A stretch of DNA of 16,716 bases from Deltaproteobacteria bacterium (GCA_023250495.1 JAHFAP010000043.1:1-16716), one strand, 5' to 3'. Shown: positions 1 through 7,251, counted from the first letter of the stretch. The notes: generated by a model not told the origin, from the sequence alone. Numbers and translations: made by a program.

Positions 1-976
1 GATAGGCCCGCCGGGTGAGATCCAAGCCGGCAAAGGCGGCGACCAGAACGAGCGGCGTCGAGCCGGGCAGGTGAAAGTTGGTAATGAGCCCGTCGATCAC
101 GCGGAACGAGTAGCCCGGGCGGATGAACAGCCGCGCAATGCCCTCATCCGCTTCGATCTCTCCCTTGCGCCGGGCGATCCATTCGAGCGCGCGCGTGGTC
201 GTCGAGCCCACCGCGATGACCCCGGCGCCGCTTGCTTTCACCCGTTTGATCTTTTCCGCCTCGTCCCCTCGAAGCGCATATCGCTCTCCTTCCATCCGGT
301 GATTCTCTACCCTCTCTTCACGCACAGGTTGGAAGGTCCCCGGTCCGACGTGGAGAGTTAAAAATGCCTCCACGACGCCCTTGGACGCCAACGCCTCAAG
401 GAGCTCCGGAGTAAAATGAAACCCTGCGGTCGGTGCCGCCACCGCTCCTGGGCTCCGCGCGTAGACAGTTTGGTAGCGCTCCCAGTCGAGCGCCGCCACA
501 GCTCGCTCATGTTGAACATAGGGCGGAATCGGCGGCTCGCCCGCTCGTTCCAGCGCCTCCATGAAATCGCCCTGGTAATGGAATTTCACGCCACAGCGCC
601 CTCTTCCCATCTCCCCGATGATTTCGGCGTAAATCCCCGAGGGGAAAAAAATCCTGGTCCCCGCTTGCGGCCGCTTGGCCGCGTCCACGAGGGCGATCCA
701 GAGATTGGGCCAGTGGGGGACCTGTTCCAAGAGCAGCAGCTCAACCTTTCCTCCGCTTTCCTTCTGGCCGCGAAGGCGCGCGGGGAAAACCCGCGCGTCG
801 TTCAGCACCAGCGCGTCGCCCGCCCGCACAAAATCTCCCAAGGAAGAAAATTCTCTGTGGCATATTTCGCCGCTCTCCCTATGCACGACCATGAGCCGCG
901 CCGCCGCGCGATCGCTGGTGGGAGTGGCCGCGATCAAAGAGCGGGGAAGCTCGTACATGAACTCTTTCAGTTCCAT
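1..976 (-). CDS. queA: S-adenosylmethionine:tRNA ribosyltransferase-isomerase QueA (3' end off the window)
   Basis: QueA transfers and isomerises the ribosyl part of SAM onto 7-aminomethyl-7-deazaguanine in tRNA, giving epoxyqueuosine, a late step of queuosine synthesis in the cytoplasm. Reading the minus strand from the ATG at 976 gives an uninterrupted frame of about 325 codons to the left edge. The start MELKEFMYELPRSLIA has the QueA N-terminal form. Further along are LHVGPGTFQPV, then RMEGERY, VGSTTTRALE and NFHLPGSTPLVLVAAFAG, all typical QueA blocks in the right order. Family length is about 340-355 residues, so roughly the last 20 residues lie outside the window. It is the last visible gene of the minus-strand cluster, 94 bp downstream of the slipin gene. 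That spacer carries tandem repeats and I see no clear Shine-Dalgarno sequence. Identification is firm; the missing end is an edge effect. Confidence 0.95.
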   Translation of the reverse strand, partial: MELKEFMYELPRSLIAATPTSDRAAARLMVVHRESGEICHREFSSLGDFVRAGDALVLNDARVFPARLRGQKESGGKVELLLLEQVPHWPNLWIALVDAAKRPQAGTRIFFPSGIYAEIIGEMGRGRCGVKFHYQGDFMEALERAGEPPIPPYVQHERAVAALDWERYQTVYARSPGAVAAPTAGFHFTPELLEALASKGVVEAFLTLHVGPGTFQPVREERVENHRMEGERYALRGDEAEKIKRVKASGAGVIAVGSTTTRALEWIARRKGEIEADEGIARLFIRPGYSFRVIDGLITNFHLPGSTPLVLVAAFAGLDLTRRAY

Positions 977-984
977 GCGGGCTC

Positions 985-1063
985 ATGAAGGGATGAAAGG
1001 ATAAAGGGATCAGGCGAGAATTCTTGAACCCTTAAACTCTGAAACCCTTCAACCCTTAAACCC
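985..1063. repeat. Degenerate 8-bp tandem repeats, two sets
   Basis: The slipin-queA spacer is made almost entirely of imperfect octamers. Set one, 985-1008, has three units of consensus ATGAARGG. Set two, 1024-1063, has five contiguous units of consensus TTNAACCC (TTGAACCC, TTAAACTC, TGAAACCC, TTCAACCC, TTAAACCC). The period is seen directly. They resemble short tandemly repeated repetitive (STRR) spacers known in other bacteria, but the family cannot be assigned here. Confidence 0.75.
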
Positions 1064-1070
1064 TTCGGAC

Positions 1071-1826
1071 CTAACTCTCGCTCTTCTTGATAAAGGGGCT
1101 TAACAGGTCGATAGGCACTGGAAAGATAATGGTCGAGTTTTTCTCCGACGCAATCTCTACCAGACTCTGGAGAAAACGGAGCTGCAAGGCCATGGGGTGT
1201 TTCCCAATGACCTCGGCCGCATCCGCAAGCTTCTGCGAAGCCTGGAATTCCCCGTCGGCATGGATGATCTTGGCGCGCCGCTCTCTCTCCGCCTCGGCCT
1301 GCTTGGCCATCGCGCGCTGCATCTCCTGAGGGAGATCGATCTGCTTAATGGCCACCTGCGTAACTTTGATGCCCCATGGATCCGTATGCTGTTCGATGAT
1401 GGCCTGAAGGTGCGCGTTGATCTTTTCGCGCTCTGCCAGCAGCTCATCCAACGCGCACTCGCCACAGACGCTGCGGAGCGTCGTCTGGGCGAGCTGGGAG
1501 GTTGAAAAGAGGTAATTCTCCACCTCACGGACAGCCCGATTGGGATCTAATACTCTAAAGTAGAGAACTGCATTCACTTTAATAGACACATTGTCCCGCG
1601 TGATCACGTCTTGGGGCGGGATATCCAAAGTGATCAGGCGCAGATCCATACGGCTCATCTTTTCAATGATGGGAATAACATAGATGATCCCGGGACCCCT
1701 CGGCTCTACCATGCGCCCGAGCCTGAAGATCACAGCCCGTTCGTACTCTTTTATAATCTTAATCCCGCTGATCAGCAGAACAACTCCAATGACCAGAACT
1801 GTAGCTAGTGGACCGAAACCAAGCAT
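1071..1826 (-). CDS. Slipin (stomatin/SPFH-domain membrane protein)
   Basis: A bacterial stomatin homologue, expected to be anchored in the inner membrane and to form large oligomers that scaffold membrane proteins such as the partner NfeD protease. The 251-residue product has an N-terminal membrane segment (about 5-24), then the SPFH/band 7 domain from EYERAVIFRLGR (27-38) through PGIIYVIPIIE, DIPPQDVITRDNVSIKVNAV and LDELLAEREKIN. An Ala/Glu-rich helix (EMQRAMAKQAEAERERRAK) and a short hydrophobic end follow, as is usual for slipins. The ATG is preceded by a strong AAGGAGG five bases upstream. It starts 15 bp after the nfeD stop, the classic nfeD-slipin arrangement. Odd: where slipins usually read RSVLGQ, this one has RSVCGEC, a CxxC pair at 121 and 124. 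The family call is firm; the cellular role is inferred. Confidence 0.93.
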   Translation of the reverse strand: MLGFGPLATVLVIGVVLLISGIKIIKEYERAVIFRLGRMVEPRGPGIIYVIPIIEKMSRMDLRLITLDIPPQDVITRDNVSIKVNAVLYFRVLDPNRAVREVENYLFSTSQLAQTTLRSVCGECALDELLAEREKINAHLQAIIEQHTDPWGIKVTQVAIKQIDLPQEMQRAMAKQAEAERERRAKIIHADGEFQASQKLADAAEVIGKHPMALQLRFLQSLVEIASEKNSTIIFPVPIDLLSPFIKKSES

Positions 1827-1841
1827 ACTTCCCTCCTTATC

Positions 1842-3197
1842 TCAGCTCTTGGGCTCACCCTGTGACAGTCGCTTTACCTTGAGGCACATGCCTTCAAAGC
1901 CAACCACCCGTACCTTTTCTCCTGCCGCGACCTCACCATCCCCCTCGGCGCTCCAATCCTCTCCATGAACGAAAATCCTGCCGGTGGGCTTCAGCGCCAC
2001 CTTAACCTCGCCGATTTCTCCTACCAGCCCCTCTAAGCCCACAGTCGGCTTTTTCTTCTGCGACCTGAACACCAGATACCCGACGATCAACATAAAAGCG
2101 CTCAAGGTGCCCACAGCGGCGAACACAATGGAACGCTCGACGGTCAAATCCGAACTCTGGGTATCGAATAACAAAAGCGAGCCGAGCGCAAGCGAGATTG
2201 CGCCGCCGACTCCGAGAACCCCAAAGCTCGGCAGAAAGGCCTCCCCTATCAAAAGGGCGATTCCAAGCAGCATCAACAGGAGGCCCGCATAATTGAAAGG
2301 AAGAACCTGCAAGGAGGTCAATCCCAGAAGCAAACAGATGCCGCCGGCGACTCCGGGAAAGATCACGCCGGGGTGAGAAAACTCCATGTAGAGACCGAGG
2401 ATCCCGGCCATCAGGAGAAGGTAGGCGATGTTCGGGTCCGCAAGGACGTTAATCACCTTCTGCTTGAGCCCCATTTCAAAACGCTCGATGCGAGCGCCCT
2501 GGAAGGAAAGCGCTTGCTCGCGGCCATCCACTTCGACTTTCTTGCCCTCGGCCTGCTTGAGCAGGTCGTCGATATCTTTCGCCACGATATCGATGACGTT
2601 CTTCTTCAAAGCCTCCTTTTCCGTGATCGAGACGCTGCGGCGCACGGCCTGGATCGCCCACTCCGTGTTCCGCCCGCGCTTTTGCGCGATCGCTTCGCTG
2701 AACGAGGCCGTGAAATTTTCGATCTTCTCGCCCATCACTCCTTTGACTTCCTGTCCGCCGCCGGCGACCGGGTGAGCGGCGCCGATGTTAGTGCCCGGCG
2801 CCATAGCCGCAACATGGGCAGCTAGCGTAATGAAGACTCCGGCGGAGCCTGCGCCTGCCCCGCTCGGCGCGACGTAAACGATGACCGGCACCGGCGCGCC
2901 GAGGATGTCCTTCACGATAGAGCGGGTGGATGTCAGCAGGCCGCCGGGCGTGTCGAGCTGAATAATCAAAGCCTTGGCGCCGTTGGTTCGCGCGCGTGAG
3001 ATGCTTTCGCGGATAAAATCATCCACGGCAGGATTGATGCCTCCGTCCACCACGATGAGATCGACGCGAGGGACCGCCGGAGCTTTCGGCTGAGCGAGGA
3101 CCGAGAGGCTCAGCGCGATGAGAAGCAGCGCCAGCCCGGCCCTAAGCAGAGGCGACCTTGAGTTCTTGAAGAACTTTCTTGATATCTTCCCAAACAA
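1842..3197 (-). CDS. nfeD: NfeD-family membrane-bound serine protease (ClpP-class, long form)
   Basis: A 451-residue long-form NfeD: a signal/anchor sequence (about 16-35), a ClpP-like protease domain (about 45-220), several transmembrane segments (about 255-378) and a C-terminal OB-fold NfeD domain (about 385-447). By alignment with the characterised archaeal homologue PH1510, which cleaves the C-terminus of its stomatin partner with a Ser-Lys dyad, the nucleophile should be Ser118 (in GAGSAG) and the base Lys158 (in GEKIENF), 40 residues apart as expected. DTPGG, GRNTEW and VIDIVA are also typical. The start is TTG at 3197: no ATG or GTG lies before the signal sequence, and GGGAG sits about nine bases upstream. 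This makes the gene overlap the 3' end of the glycosylase gene by 56 bp, suggesting translational coupling. The slipin follows directly, so a protease-scaffold pair is very likely. Confidence 0.93.
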   Translation of the reverse strand: MFGKISRKFFKNSRSPLLRAGLALLLIALSLSVLAQPKAPAVPRVDLIVVDGGINPAVDDFIRESISRARTNGAKALIIQLDTPGGLLTSTRSIVKDILGAPVPVIVYVAPSGAGAGSAGVFITLAAHVAAMAPGTNIGAAHPVAGGGQEVKGVMGEKIENFTASFSEAIAQKRGRNTEWAIQAVRRSVSITEKEALKKNVIDIVAKDIDDLLKQAEGKKVEVDGREQALSFQGARIERFEMGLKQKVINVLADPNIAYLLLMAGILGLYMEFSHPGVIFPGVAGGICLLLGLTSLQVLPFNYAGLLLMLLGIALLIGEAFLPSFGVLGVGGAISLALGSLLLFDTQSSDLTVERSIVFAAVGTLSAFMLIVGYLVFRSQKKKPTVGLEGLVGEIGEVKVALKPTGRIFVHGEDWSAEGDGEVAAGEKVRVVGFEGMCLKVKRLSQGEPKS

Positions 3198-3957
3198 GTT
3201 TTTTGTCTCCCGGGTTGCGAAGCAAGTATGCCGGATGGAACGTCGGCATGAGTTTGATGCCGTGGTAGTCGTGCCAAATTCCGCGCAGGCGCGTGATGGG
3301 CTGCTTGCTCTCCAGCAACGTCTGGACCGCGAATTTGCCTAACGCAACGATGACCTTCGGCCTTATCAAGTCAATCTGCTTTTTAAGAAAGGGCTCGCAC
3401 GATTCGACCTCGTCGGGCTCCGGATTGCGGTTCTCCGGCGGGCGACATTTGATCACGTTGGCGATGTAGACGTCCTCTCTCCTGAACCCCATCCCTTTGG
3501 TGATAATATCAGTCAGGAGCTGTCCCGCGCGACCCACAAATGGCTCTCCTTGCAAGTCTTCGTCTCTTCCGGGCCCTTCCCCCACGAACATAACCTGCGC
3601 CTGAGGGTTTCCGACCCCAAAAACCAAATGGGTGCGGCCGGGCCAAAGTTTGCATCGGCGGCAGTCGCCGATGGCCGCGCGCAGCTCTTCCAGTGATTTG
3701 GCCTCATAAGCGGTAGCATAGTCCGAAAAGAGATTGCCTTCCAAACCCCCCATCCAATTTGACGAAAGCGCCTCTTTCGAACCTACCTCCGCCAAACCTA
3801 CATCCCCGGGGCGTCCTTTGGGCAAAACGCGGATTCCGGCGCGCGCTTTCCATTGCAAATGGCGGCGCAGCGTGGAGACGAGTTTGCTCATCTCTTCACG
3901 TTCGCCGGTCTGCGTGACCCCCTGTTTCACCGGAAGCATCTTAGCATCGTTGCTCAC
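3142..3957 (-). CDS. Family 4 uracil-DNA glycosylase with a 4Fe-4S cluster
   Basis: Removes uracil from DNA arising from cytosine deamination or dUTP misincorporation, starting base-excision repair. Counting from the GTG at 3957 (271 residues), the four cluster cysteines are Cys99 and Cys102 (CRRCKLW), Cys171 (KCRPPENRNP) and Cys187 (ESCEPF). The active-site motif is GEGPGRDEDLQGEPFVGRAG (127-146); family 4 usually reads GEAPG. The second motif HPAYLLR is at 241-247. The N-terminal ~85 residues are a variable extension. The start is uncertain: the GTG at 3957 has no evident ribosome binding site, and the ATG at 3891 (MSKLVSTLRRHLQ), preceded by GAAGAG, would give 249 residues and is equally plausible. 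The gene lies 21 bp after DUF4416 and its end overlaps nfeD. The family call is firm. Confidence 0.94.
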   Translation of the reverse strand: MSNDAKMLPVKQGVTQTGEREEMSKLVSTLRRHLQWKARAGIRVLPKGRPGDVGLAEVGSKEALSSNWMGGLEGNLFSDYATAYEAKSLEELRAAIGDCRRCKLWPGRTHLVFGVGNPQAQVMFVGEGPGRDEDLQGEPFVGRAGQLLTDIITKGMGFRREDVYIANVIKCRPPENRNPEPDEVESCEPFLKKQIDLIRPKVIVALGKFAVQTLLESKQPITRLRGIWHDYHGIKLMPTFHPAYLLRNPGDKKLVWEDIKKVLQELKVASA

Positions 3958-3978
3958 TGACTATCAACTAATACAAAC

Positions 3979-4524
3979 TCATTCCCTAGTTTGTTTTAAT
4001 TGCTCAAGGTAGCGAGAGCGTGACGCCCTAAAGAAAGCCTCTGCCTCGGGCCAGACGTAGTCGGGATAGGTATAAGCGAAGGGACGAAACGACCCGTCAT
4101 AGTAGAGCAGCGTCGCCTCTCCGTAGATCCCCGAACTGAGATAGATCCGGTGAGCGGCGCTCTTCGTCGATGCCAGAACCACTTTGCCTGCGTCGAGGTA
4201 GCCGGGATCGATGTTGACTCTGCGCCTTGTTCTTCCCCTTTCGGCGCGCTGGTAGTTCTGCTCTACACCTTGAGTCTTGAGTTTGATCTCAGCGAGACTG
4301 TCCGGAGAGATCAACGGAGCGAAAGACAGAAAGCGCCTGAGTAGCCCGGAGCCCATTTCCCTTTCGTAATAGTCGGTCACCGACCAGGGAACCGTCTGGC
4401 TGGCGGAGTCGATGGGGCCGAAAAGCGCGCTGAGCCCACCTGCAACCGAGGGGAAGAGCTCTTCATGACAGGCGAGCAGGGCGACGAAGAGCTTGACCGG
4501 CTTGGGCTCCCTCGGCGTACCCAT
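3979..4524 (-). CDS. DUF4416 family protein, function unknown
   Basis: A 181-residue soluble protein with no signal peptide or membrane segment. I recognise it as DUF4416 from its conserved blocks: KPVKLFVALLACHEELF near the N-terminus, TDYYEREMGSGLLRRF (50-65), then KLKTQGVE, NIDPGYLDAGKVVLAS (104-119), HRIYLSSGIYGEATL (125-139) and the C-terminal YTYPDY (151-156). No function is established for the family as far as I know. The polar conserved residues (Asp51, Tyr-Tyr, Glu54, Asp106, Lys114, His125, Arg126, Glu136, Asp155) are compatible with an enzyme or ligand-binding protein, but that is inference. It lies between coaBC and the uracil-DNA glycosylase on the same strand with a 21 bp downstream gap, so it is probably co-transcribed. 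The ATG is at 4524; its upstream region is a 9-bp tandem repeat with no clear ribosome binding site. Confidence 0.88.
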   Translation of the reverse strand: MGTPREPKPVKLFVALLACHEELFPSVAGGLSALFGPIDSASQTVPWSVTDYYEREMGSGLLRRFLSFAPLISPDSLAEIKLKTQGVEQNYQRAERGRTRRRVNIDPGYLDAGKVVLASTKSAAHRIYLSSGIYGEATLLYYDGSFRPFAYTYPDYVWPEAEAFFRASRSRYLEQLKQTRE

Positions 4525-4531
4525 AGAAAAA

Positions 4532-4594
4532 GTTCAAATCGTTCAAACGGTTCAAGTTGTTGAACGGCTTAAACGGTTTGAACGTATTAAACGT
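4532..4594. repeat. Degenerate 9-bp tandem repeat, seven units
   Basis: Seven contiguous nonamers fill most of the coaBC-DUF4416 spacer. On the plus strand they read GTTCAAATC, GTTCAAACG, GTTCAAGTT, GTTGAACGG, CTTAAACGG, TTTGAACGT and ATTAAACGT; consensus NTTNAACGN. The period is exact, while the units have drifted. No stop, hairpin or open frame explains the pattern. The repeat sits immediately upstream of the DUF4416 start, so it lies in the likely leader or intercistronic RNA. Confidence 0.8.
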
Positions 4595-4603
4595 CTCGCG
4601 AAT

Positions 4604-5809
4604 CTACTGTTCGTTTTTCAGCGCCAAGAGATGATTGTAGATCCGATCCGCCAGCTCCTCCTTGGTCATGAGAGGAAGCGGTTGGACGTTACCCTTCCGA
4701 TCCAAAATGGTGGCCACGTTAGTGTCTCCCTCAAAGCCGCTGCCTTCCGCAGTGACGTCGTTCGCCACAATCAGGTCAAGGTTCTTCTCGCGGAGCTTTT
4801 TCTTGGCGTTGGCAACCAACTCCTCGGTCTCCGCCGCAAAGCCGACAAGAATTTGTCCGTTCTTTTTCGCCCCGAGCTCTTTCAAAATATCAGGATTGGG
4901 TTTCAAATGGAGCTGAATCGGTTTCTCCCCCTTTTTCAGCTTGCGGGGAATGAACCGCTCGGGGCTGTAGTCCGCCACCGCCGCCGCCATTACGACGGCC
5001 GTGGATTGCGGAAAAGCGTCCATTACGGCCTCGCGCATTTCAGCGGCTGTCTTGACCCGAACCAGCCGGGTTCCCGCCGGAGGAGGCAGGGAGGTTGGCC
5101 CGCTGATCAGCGTCACTTCCGCGCCCCTCCTTACGCCCGCACGCGCGAGCGCATAGCCCATCTTTCCCGACGAGCGGCTGGTGAGATAGCGGACGGGGTC
5201 AATGGCTTCATGATTCGGGCCCGCGGTAATCAGCAACTTCTCACCCGCTAAGTCCTTTTTTTTTAGCAGGCCGCGAACCTGCTCCACAATCTCCTCCGGC
5301 TCGGGCAGGCGGCCTTTCCCTTCGTACCCGCAGGCCAGATAGCCCTCCGCCGGCTCCATGAAGTTATAACCAAGTCGTTTGAGCTTACGGATATTTTCCT
5401 GGAGAATCGGGTTTCCATACATGTGGACGTTCATGGATGGGGCAATCAGCACGGGAGCCCGAGTAGCCATCACGACTGTGGTGAGCAAATCGTCGGCAAT
5501 CCCGGCGGCGATCTTTCCGATGATGTTGGCCGTGGCCGGGGCGATGACGAAAACTTCCGCCTGATCCGCCAGATTGATATGCCCGATTTCGGATTCTTGG
5601 GTCAGGCTGAAAATTTCTGTGGCGACTGGGTGGCCCGATAGTGTTTGGAAAGTCAAAGGGGTTACAAATTCCATGGCTTCGCGAGTCATGAGGACCTGAA
5701 CGGAGAAGCCATCGCGGACAAGCAGGCGAACCAACTCCACTGCCTTATAACAGGCGATCCCGCCAGCAACACCCAGAACCACCGTATGTCCCTTTTGAGC
5801 CTCTGCCAT
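4604..5809 (-). CDS. coaBC: Bifunctional phosphopantothenoylcysteine decarboxylase / phosphopantothenate-cysteine ligase CoaBC
   Basis: Catalyses two consecutive steps of coenzyme A synthesis: ligation of cysteine to 4'-phosphopantothenate (CoaB, C-terminal) and FMN-dependent decarboxylation to 4'-phosphopantetheine (CoaC, N-terminal). Counted from the ATG at 5809 (401 residues), the CoaC half has GVAGGIACYKA, catalytic His77 (GHINLAD), PATANIIGKIA, the PxMN motif as PSMNVHMY with Asn127, and Cys160 in GYLACGYEGKGRL. The CoaB half has TAGPNHEAIDPVRYLTSRSS (195-214), SGKMG, AAAVADY, the lysine-rich KLKKGE and LKPNPDIL. PSMN replaces the common PAMN, a variant also found in related flavin decarboxylases. 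An in-frame ATG at 5848 would add 13 residues, but the family usually starts close to the GxxGGIA strand, so 5809 is preferred. It appears to be first in its cluster, divergent from mlaA. Confidence 0.95.
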   Translation of the reverse strand: MAEAQKGHTVVLGVAGGIACYKAVELVRLLVRDGFSVQVLMTREAMEFVTPLTFQTLSGHPVATEIFSLTQESEIGHINLADQAEVFVIAPATANIIGKIAAGIADDLLTTVVMATRAPVLIAPSMNVHMYGNPILQENIRKLKRLGYNFMEPAEGYLACGYEGKGRLPEPEEIVEQVRGLLKKKDLAGEKLLITAGPNHEAIDPVRYLTSRSSGKMGYALARAGVRRGAEVTLISGPTSLPPPAGTRLVRVKTAAEMREAVMDAFPQSTAVVMAAAVADYSPERFIPRKLKKGEKPIQLHLKPNPDILKELGAKKNGQILVGFAAETEELVANAKKKLREKNLDLIVANDVTAEGSGFEGDTNVATILDRKGNVQPLPLMTKEELADRIYNHLLALKNEQ

Positions 5810-5895
5810 GCTTTGAAAATAGCCAATTACAAAGGACTTTGCAAACATTTAAGAATCGGGGGAATGGCCGGGGGGCCTATATCCGTAGAAACAGC

Positions 5896-5924
5896 TTGAC
5901 CCGGCGGGCGACTTCGTGTAAGAA
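5896..5924 (+). promoter_or_regulatory. Candidate sigma-70-type promoter for mlaA
   Basis: TTGACC (5896-5901) is separated by 17 bp from TAAGAA (5919-5924). The -35 box matches five of six consensus bases and the -10 box three of six. It lies 36 bp upstream of the mlaA start, in the only spacer between the divergent coaBC and mlaA genes. Supported by pattern and position only. Confidence 0.35.
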
Positions 5925-5960
5925 GGGCTTAAAGTGTCCAAAAATCAGGAGGACGGCAAG

Positions 5961-6794
5961 ATGGCGACGCATCATCGGTTGGTAGGTTTGTGCGGAACCT
6001 TAATCCTGTTTTTAGCTGCGGTGATCCTAAGCCTCGGCAACGCTGGGAGGGTGAGCGCTGAGGAACAGGAGATTGTAATGTTAGAACCTGCAGGCTCCGA
6101 TTTGGCTGTAGCCAAGGAGGCTTCAGGAGCGCCTGAAGGCACCGCCGCCTACGCGTTAGATGAAGCTCAAGCAGCGGCAGCCGGGGAAGAGACTGAACAA
6201 GACCCCTGGGAAGGGTTCAACGAGCCGATGTTCACGTTTAACCGCCAGCTCGACCGATTCCTTATTAAGCCGATCGCCACGGTGTGGGATACTGTGCTGC
6301 CTGACTCTTTTCAGAGAAGCTTAAAGAACGCCTTCGATAACCTGGCTGTGGTGCGGCGCCTGGTCAACAACCTACTGCAGGCGAAATGGGAAGGAGCCGG
6401 CCGAGAACTGAGTCGCTTCGCCATTAACAGCACAATCGGCTATGGAGGATTTCTTGACGTCGCCAAGGACGGCCTGGGCATTCAGCAGAGCGATGAGGAC
6501 ACGGGCCAGACAATGGGCGTCTACGGAATGGGGCCTGGTCCGTACCTGATCCTTCCATTTCTGCCACCGATGACTGTCCGCGACGGCATCGGCCTGGCCA
6601 TAGACGGCGCGATGAACCCGCTCAATTATTTTATCCCGTTCGGGGCGACAGCGGGCATGTACGGCACGAACGCGATCAACGATCGCTCCCTCAATCTCGA
6701 CAAGTATGAGCGGGTAGAAGAAACGGTGGTCGATCTTTACAGCGCGGTACGAAACGCCTATCTGCAAAGACGCGCAGCCGCAATCAAGGAGTGA
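5961..6794 (+). CDS. mlaA: MlaA/VacJ-family outer-membrane lipid asymmetry protein, without lipobox
   Basis: MlaA is the outer-membrane component that removes misplaced phospholipids from the outer leaflet and hands them to the periplasmic MlaC shuttle. The 277-residue product has an N-terminal signal sequence (about 6-33, probable cleavage after VSA), a low-complexity Ala/Glu-rich linker (34-80), and the MlaA domain starting at DPWEGFNEPMFTFN (81-94). It continues with RFAINSTIGYGGFLDVA, then DTGQTMGVYGMGPGPYLILP, then RD. The ATG at 5961 is chosen because GGAGG lies eight bases upstream; the GTG at 5934 would add nine residues without a ribosome binding site. E. coli MlaA is a lipoprotein, but here the only signal-region Cys (residue 11) is in no lipobox, so the protein is probably soluble or membrane-embedded without lipid. 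No other mla genes are in the window. Confidence 0.92.
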   Translation: MATHHRLVGLCGTLILFLAAVILSLGNAGRVSAEEQEIVMLEPAGSDLAVAKEASGAPEGTAAYALDEAQAAAAGEETEQDPWEGFNEPMFTFNRQLDRFLIKPIATVWDTVLPDSFQRSLKNAFDNLAVVRRLVNNLLQAKWEGAGRELSRFAINSTIGYGGFLDVAKDGLGIQQSDEDTGQTMGVYGMGPGPYLILPFLPPMTVRDGIGLAIDGAMNPLNYFIPFGATAGMYGTNAINDRSLNLDKYERVEETVVDLYSAVRNAYLQRRAAAIKE

Positions 6795-6809
6795 TCGGGC
6801 GGATGGGTG

Positions 6810-7119
6810 ATGGCGAGGAAGAGCAAGTTTCTCACCAGGAGGAAGGATAGGCCCCAATCCGATCGCCCCTACGACCTCCGTCGCGGAACTGGTCGACAAC
6901 AACTTTGTCTCCTATAACGCCGGCCGGTTTCGCGAGGCGTGCCAGCTCTTCACAGATAAGATCCTCCAGGACAACGTCACAGTCGGGATCAGCCTGAGCG
7001 GGGCTCTGACCCCGGCGGGACTAGGGATCTCAGCTCTTATCCCTCTTATCGAAAACGGCTTCGTGGACTGGATCGTCAGCACCGGAGCCAATCTTTACCA
7101 TGACATCGACCTACTCTAG
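6810..7119 (+). pseudogene. Deoxyhypusine synthase-like gene remnant (frameshifted and C-terminally truncated)
   Basis: Starting 15 bp after mlaA, the ATG at 6810 gives MARKSKFLTRRKDRP, then runs out of frame. One base on, the second frame continues from about 6850 as PNPIAPTTSVAELVDNNF, SYNAGRFREACQLF, DNVTVGISLSGALTPAGLG and VDWIVSTGANLYHD, which is the N-terminal third of the deoxyhypusine synthase family. In bacteria these enzymes are NAD-dependent aminobutyl transferases that act on spermidine, some making homospermidine. Removing one C from the CCCC run at 6852-6855 would restore a single frame (RPNPIAP), so one inserted base explains the shift. The frame then ends at TAG 7117-7119 just after the TGANLYHD motif; about two thirds of the protein, including the catalytic Lys region, is absent and I cannot find it in the next few hundred bases. 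The frameshift alone could be a sequencing error, but the truncation is not. Confidence 0.85.
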
Positions 7120-7251
7120 TCGTCAGGGGTCACTGCACTTTCCGTTCCCGCTTCGATCTCGTGAGCCAGCTTTGTGACGGCATTATATTCCGCGCTCGCC
7201 TCATCACCGACTTGCAGATCGGAAAGCATCGCCGGGGCATCATTAGCTGCA

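Noticed and set aside
6372..6902. A 176-residue minus-strand open frame across the end of mlaA
   Set aside because: It is antisense to a well-supported mlaA and to the DHS remnant, and shows no domain.
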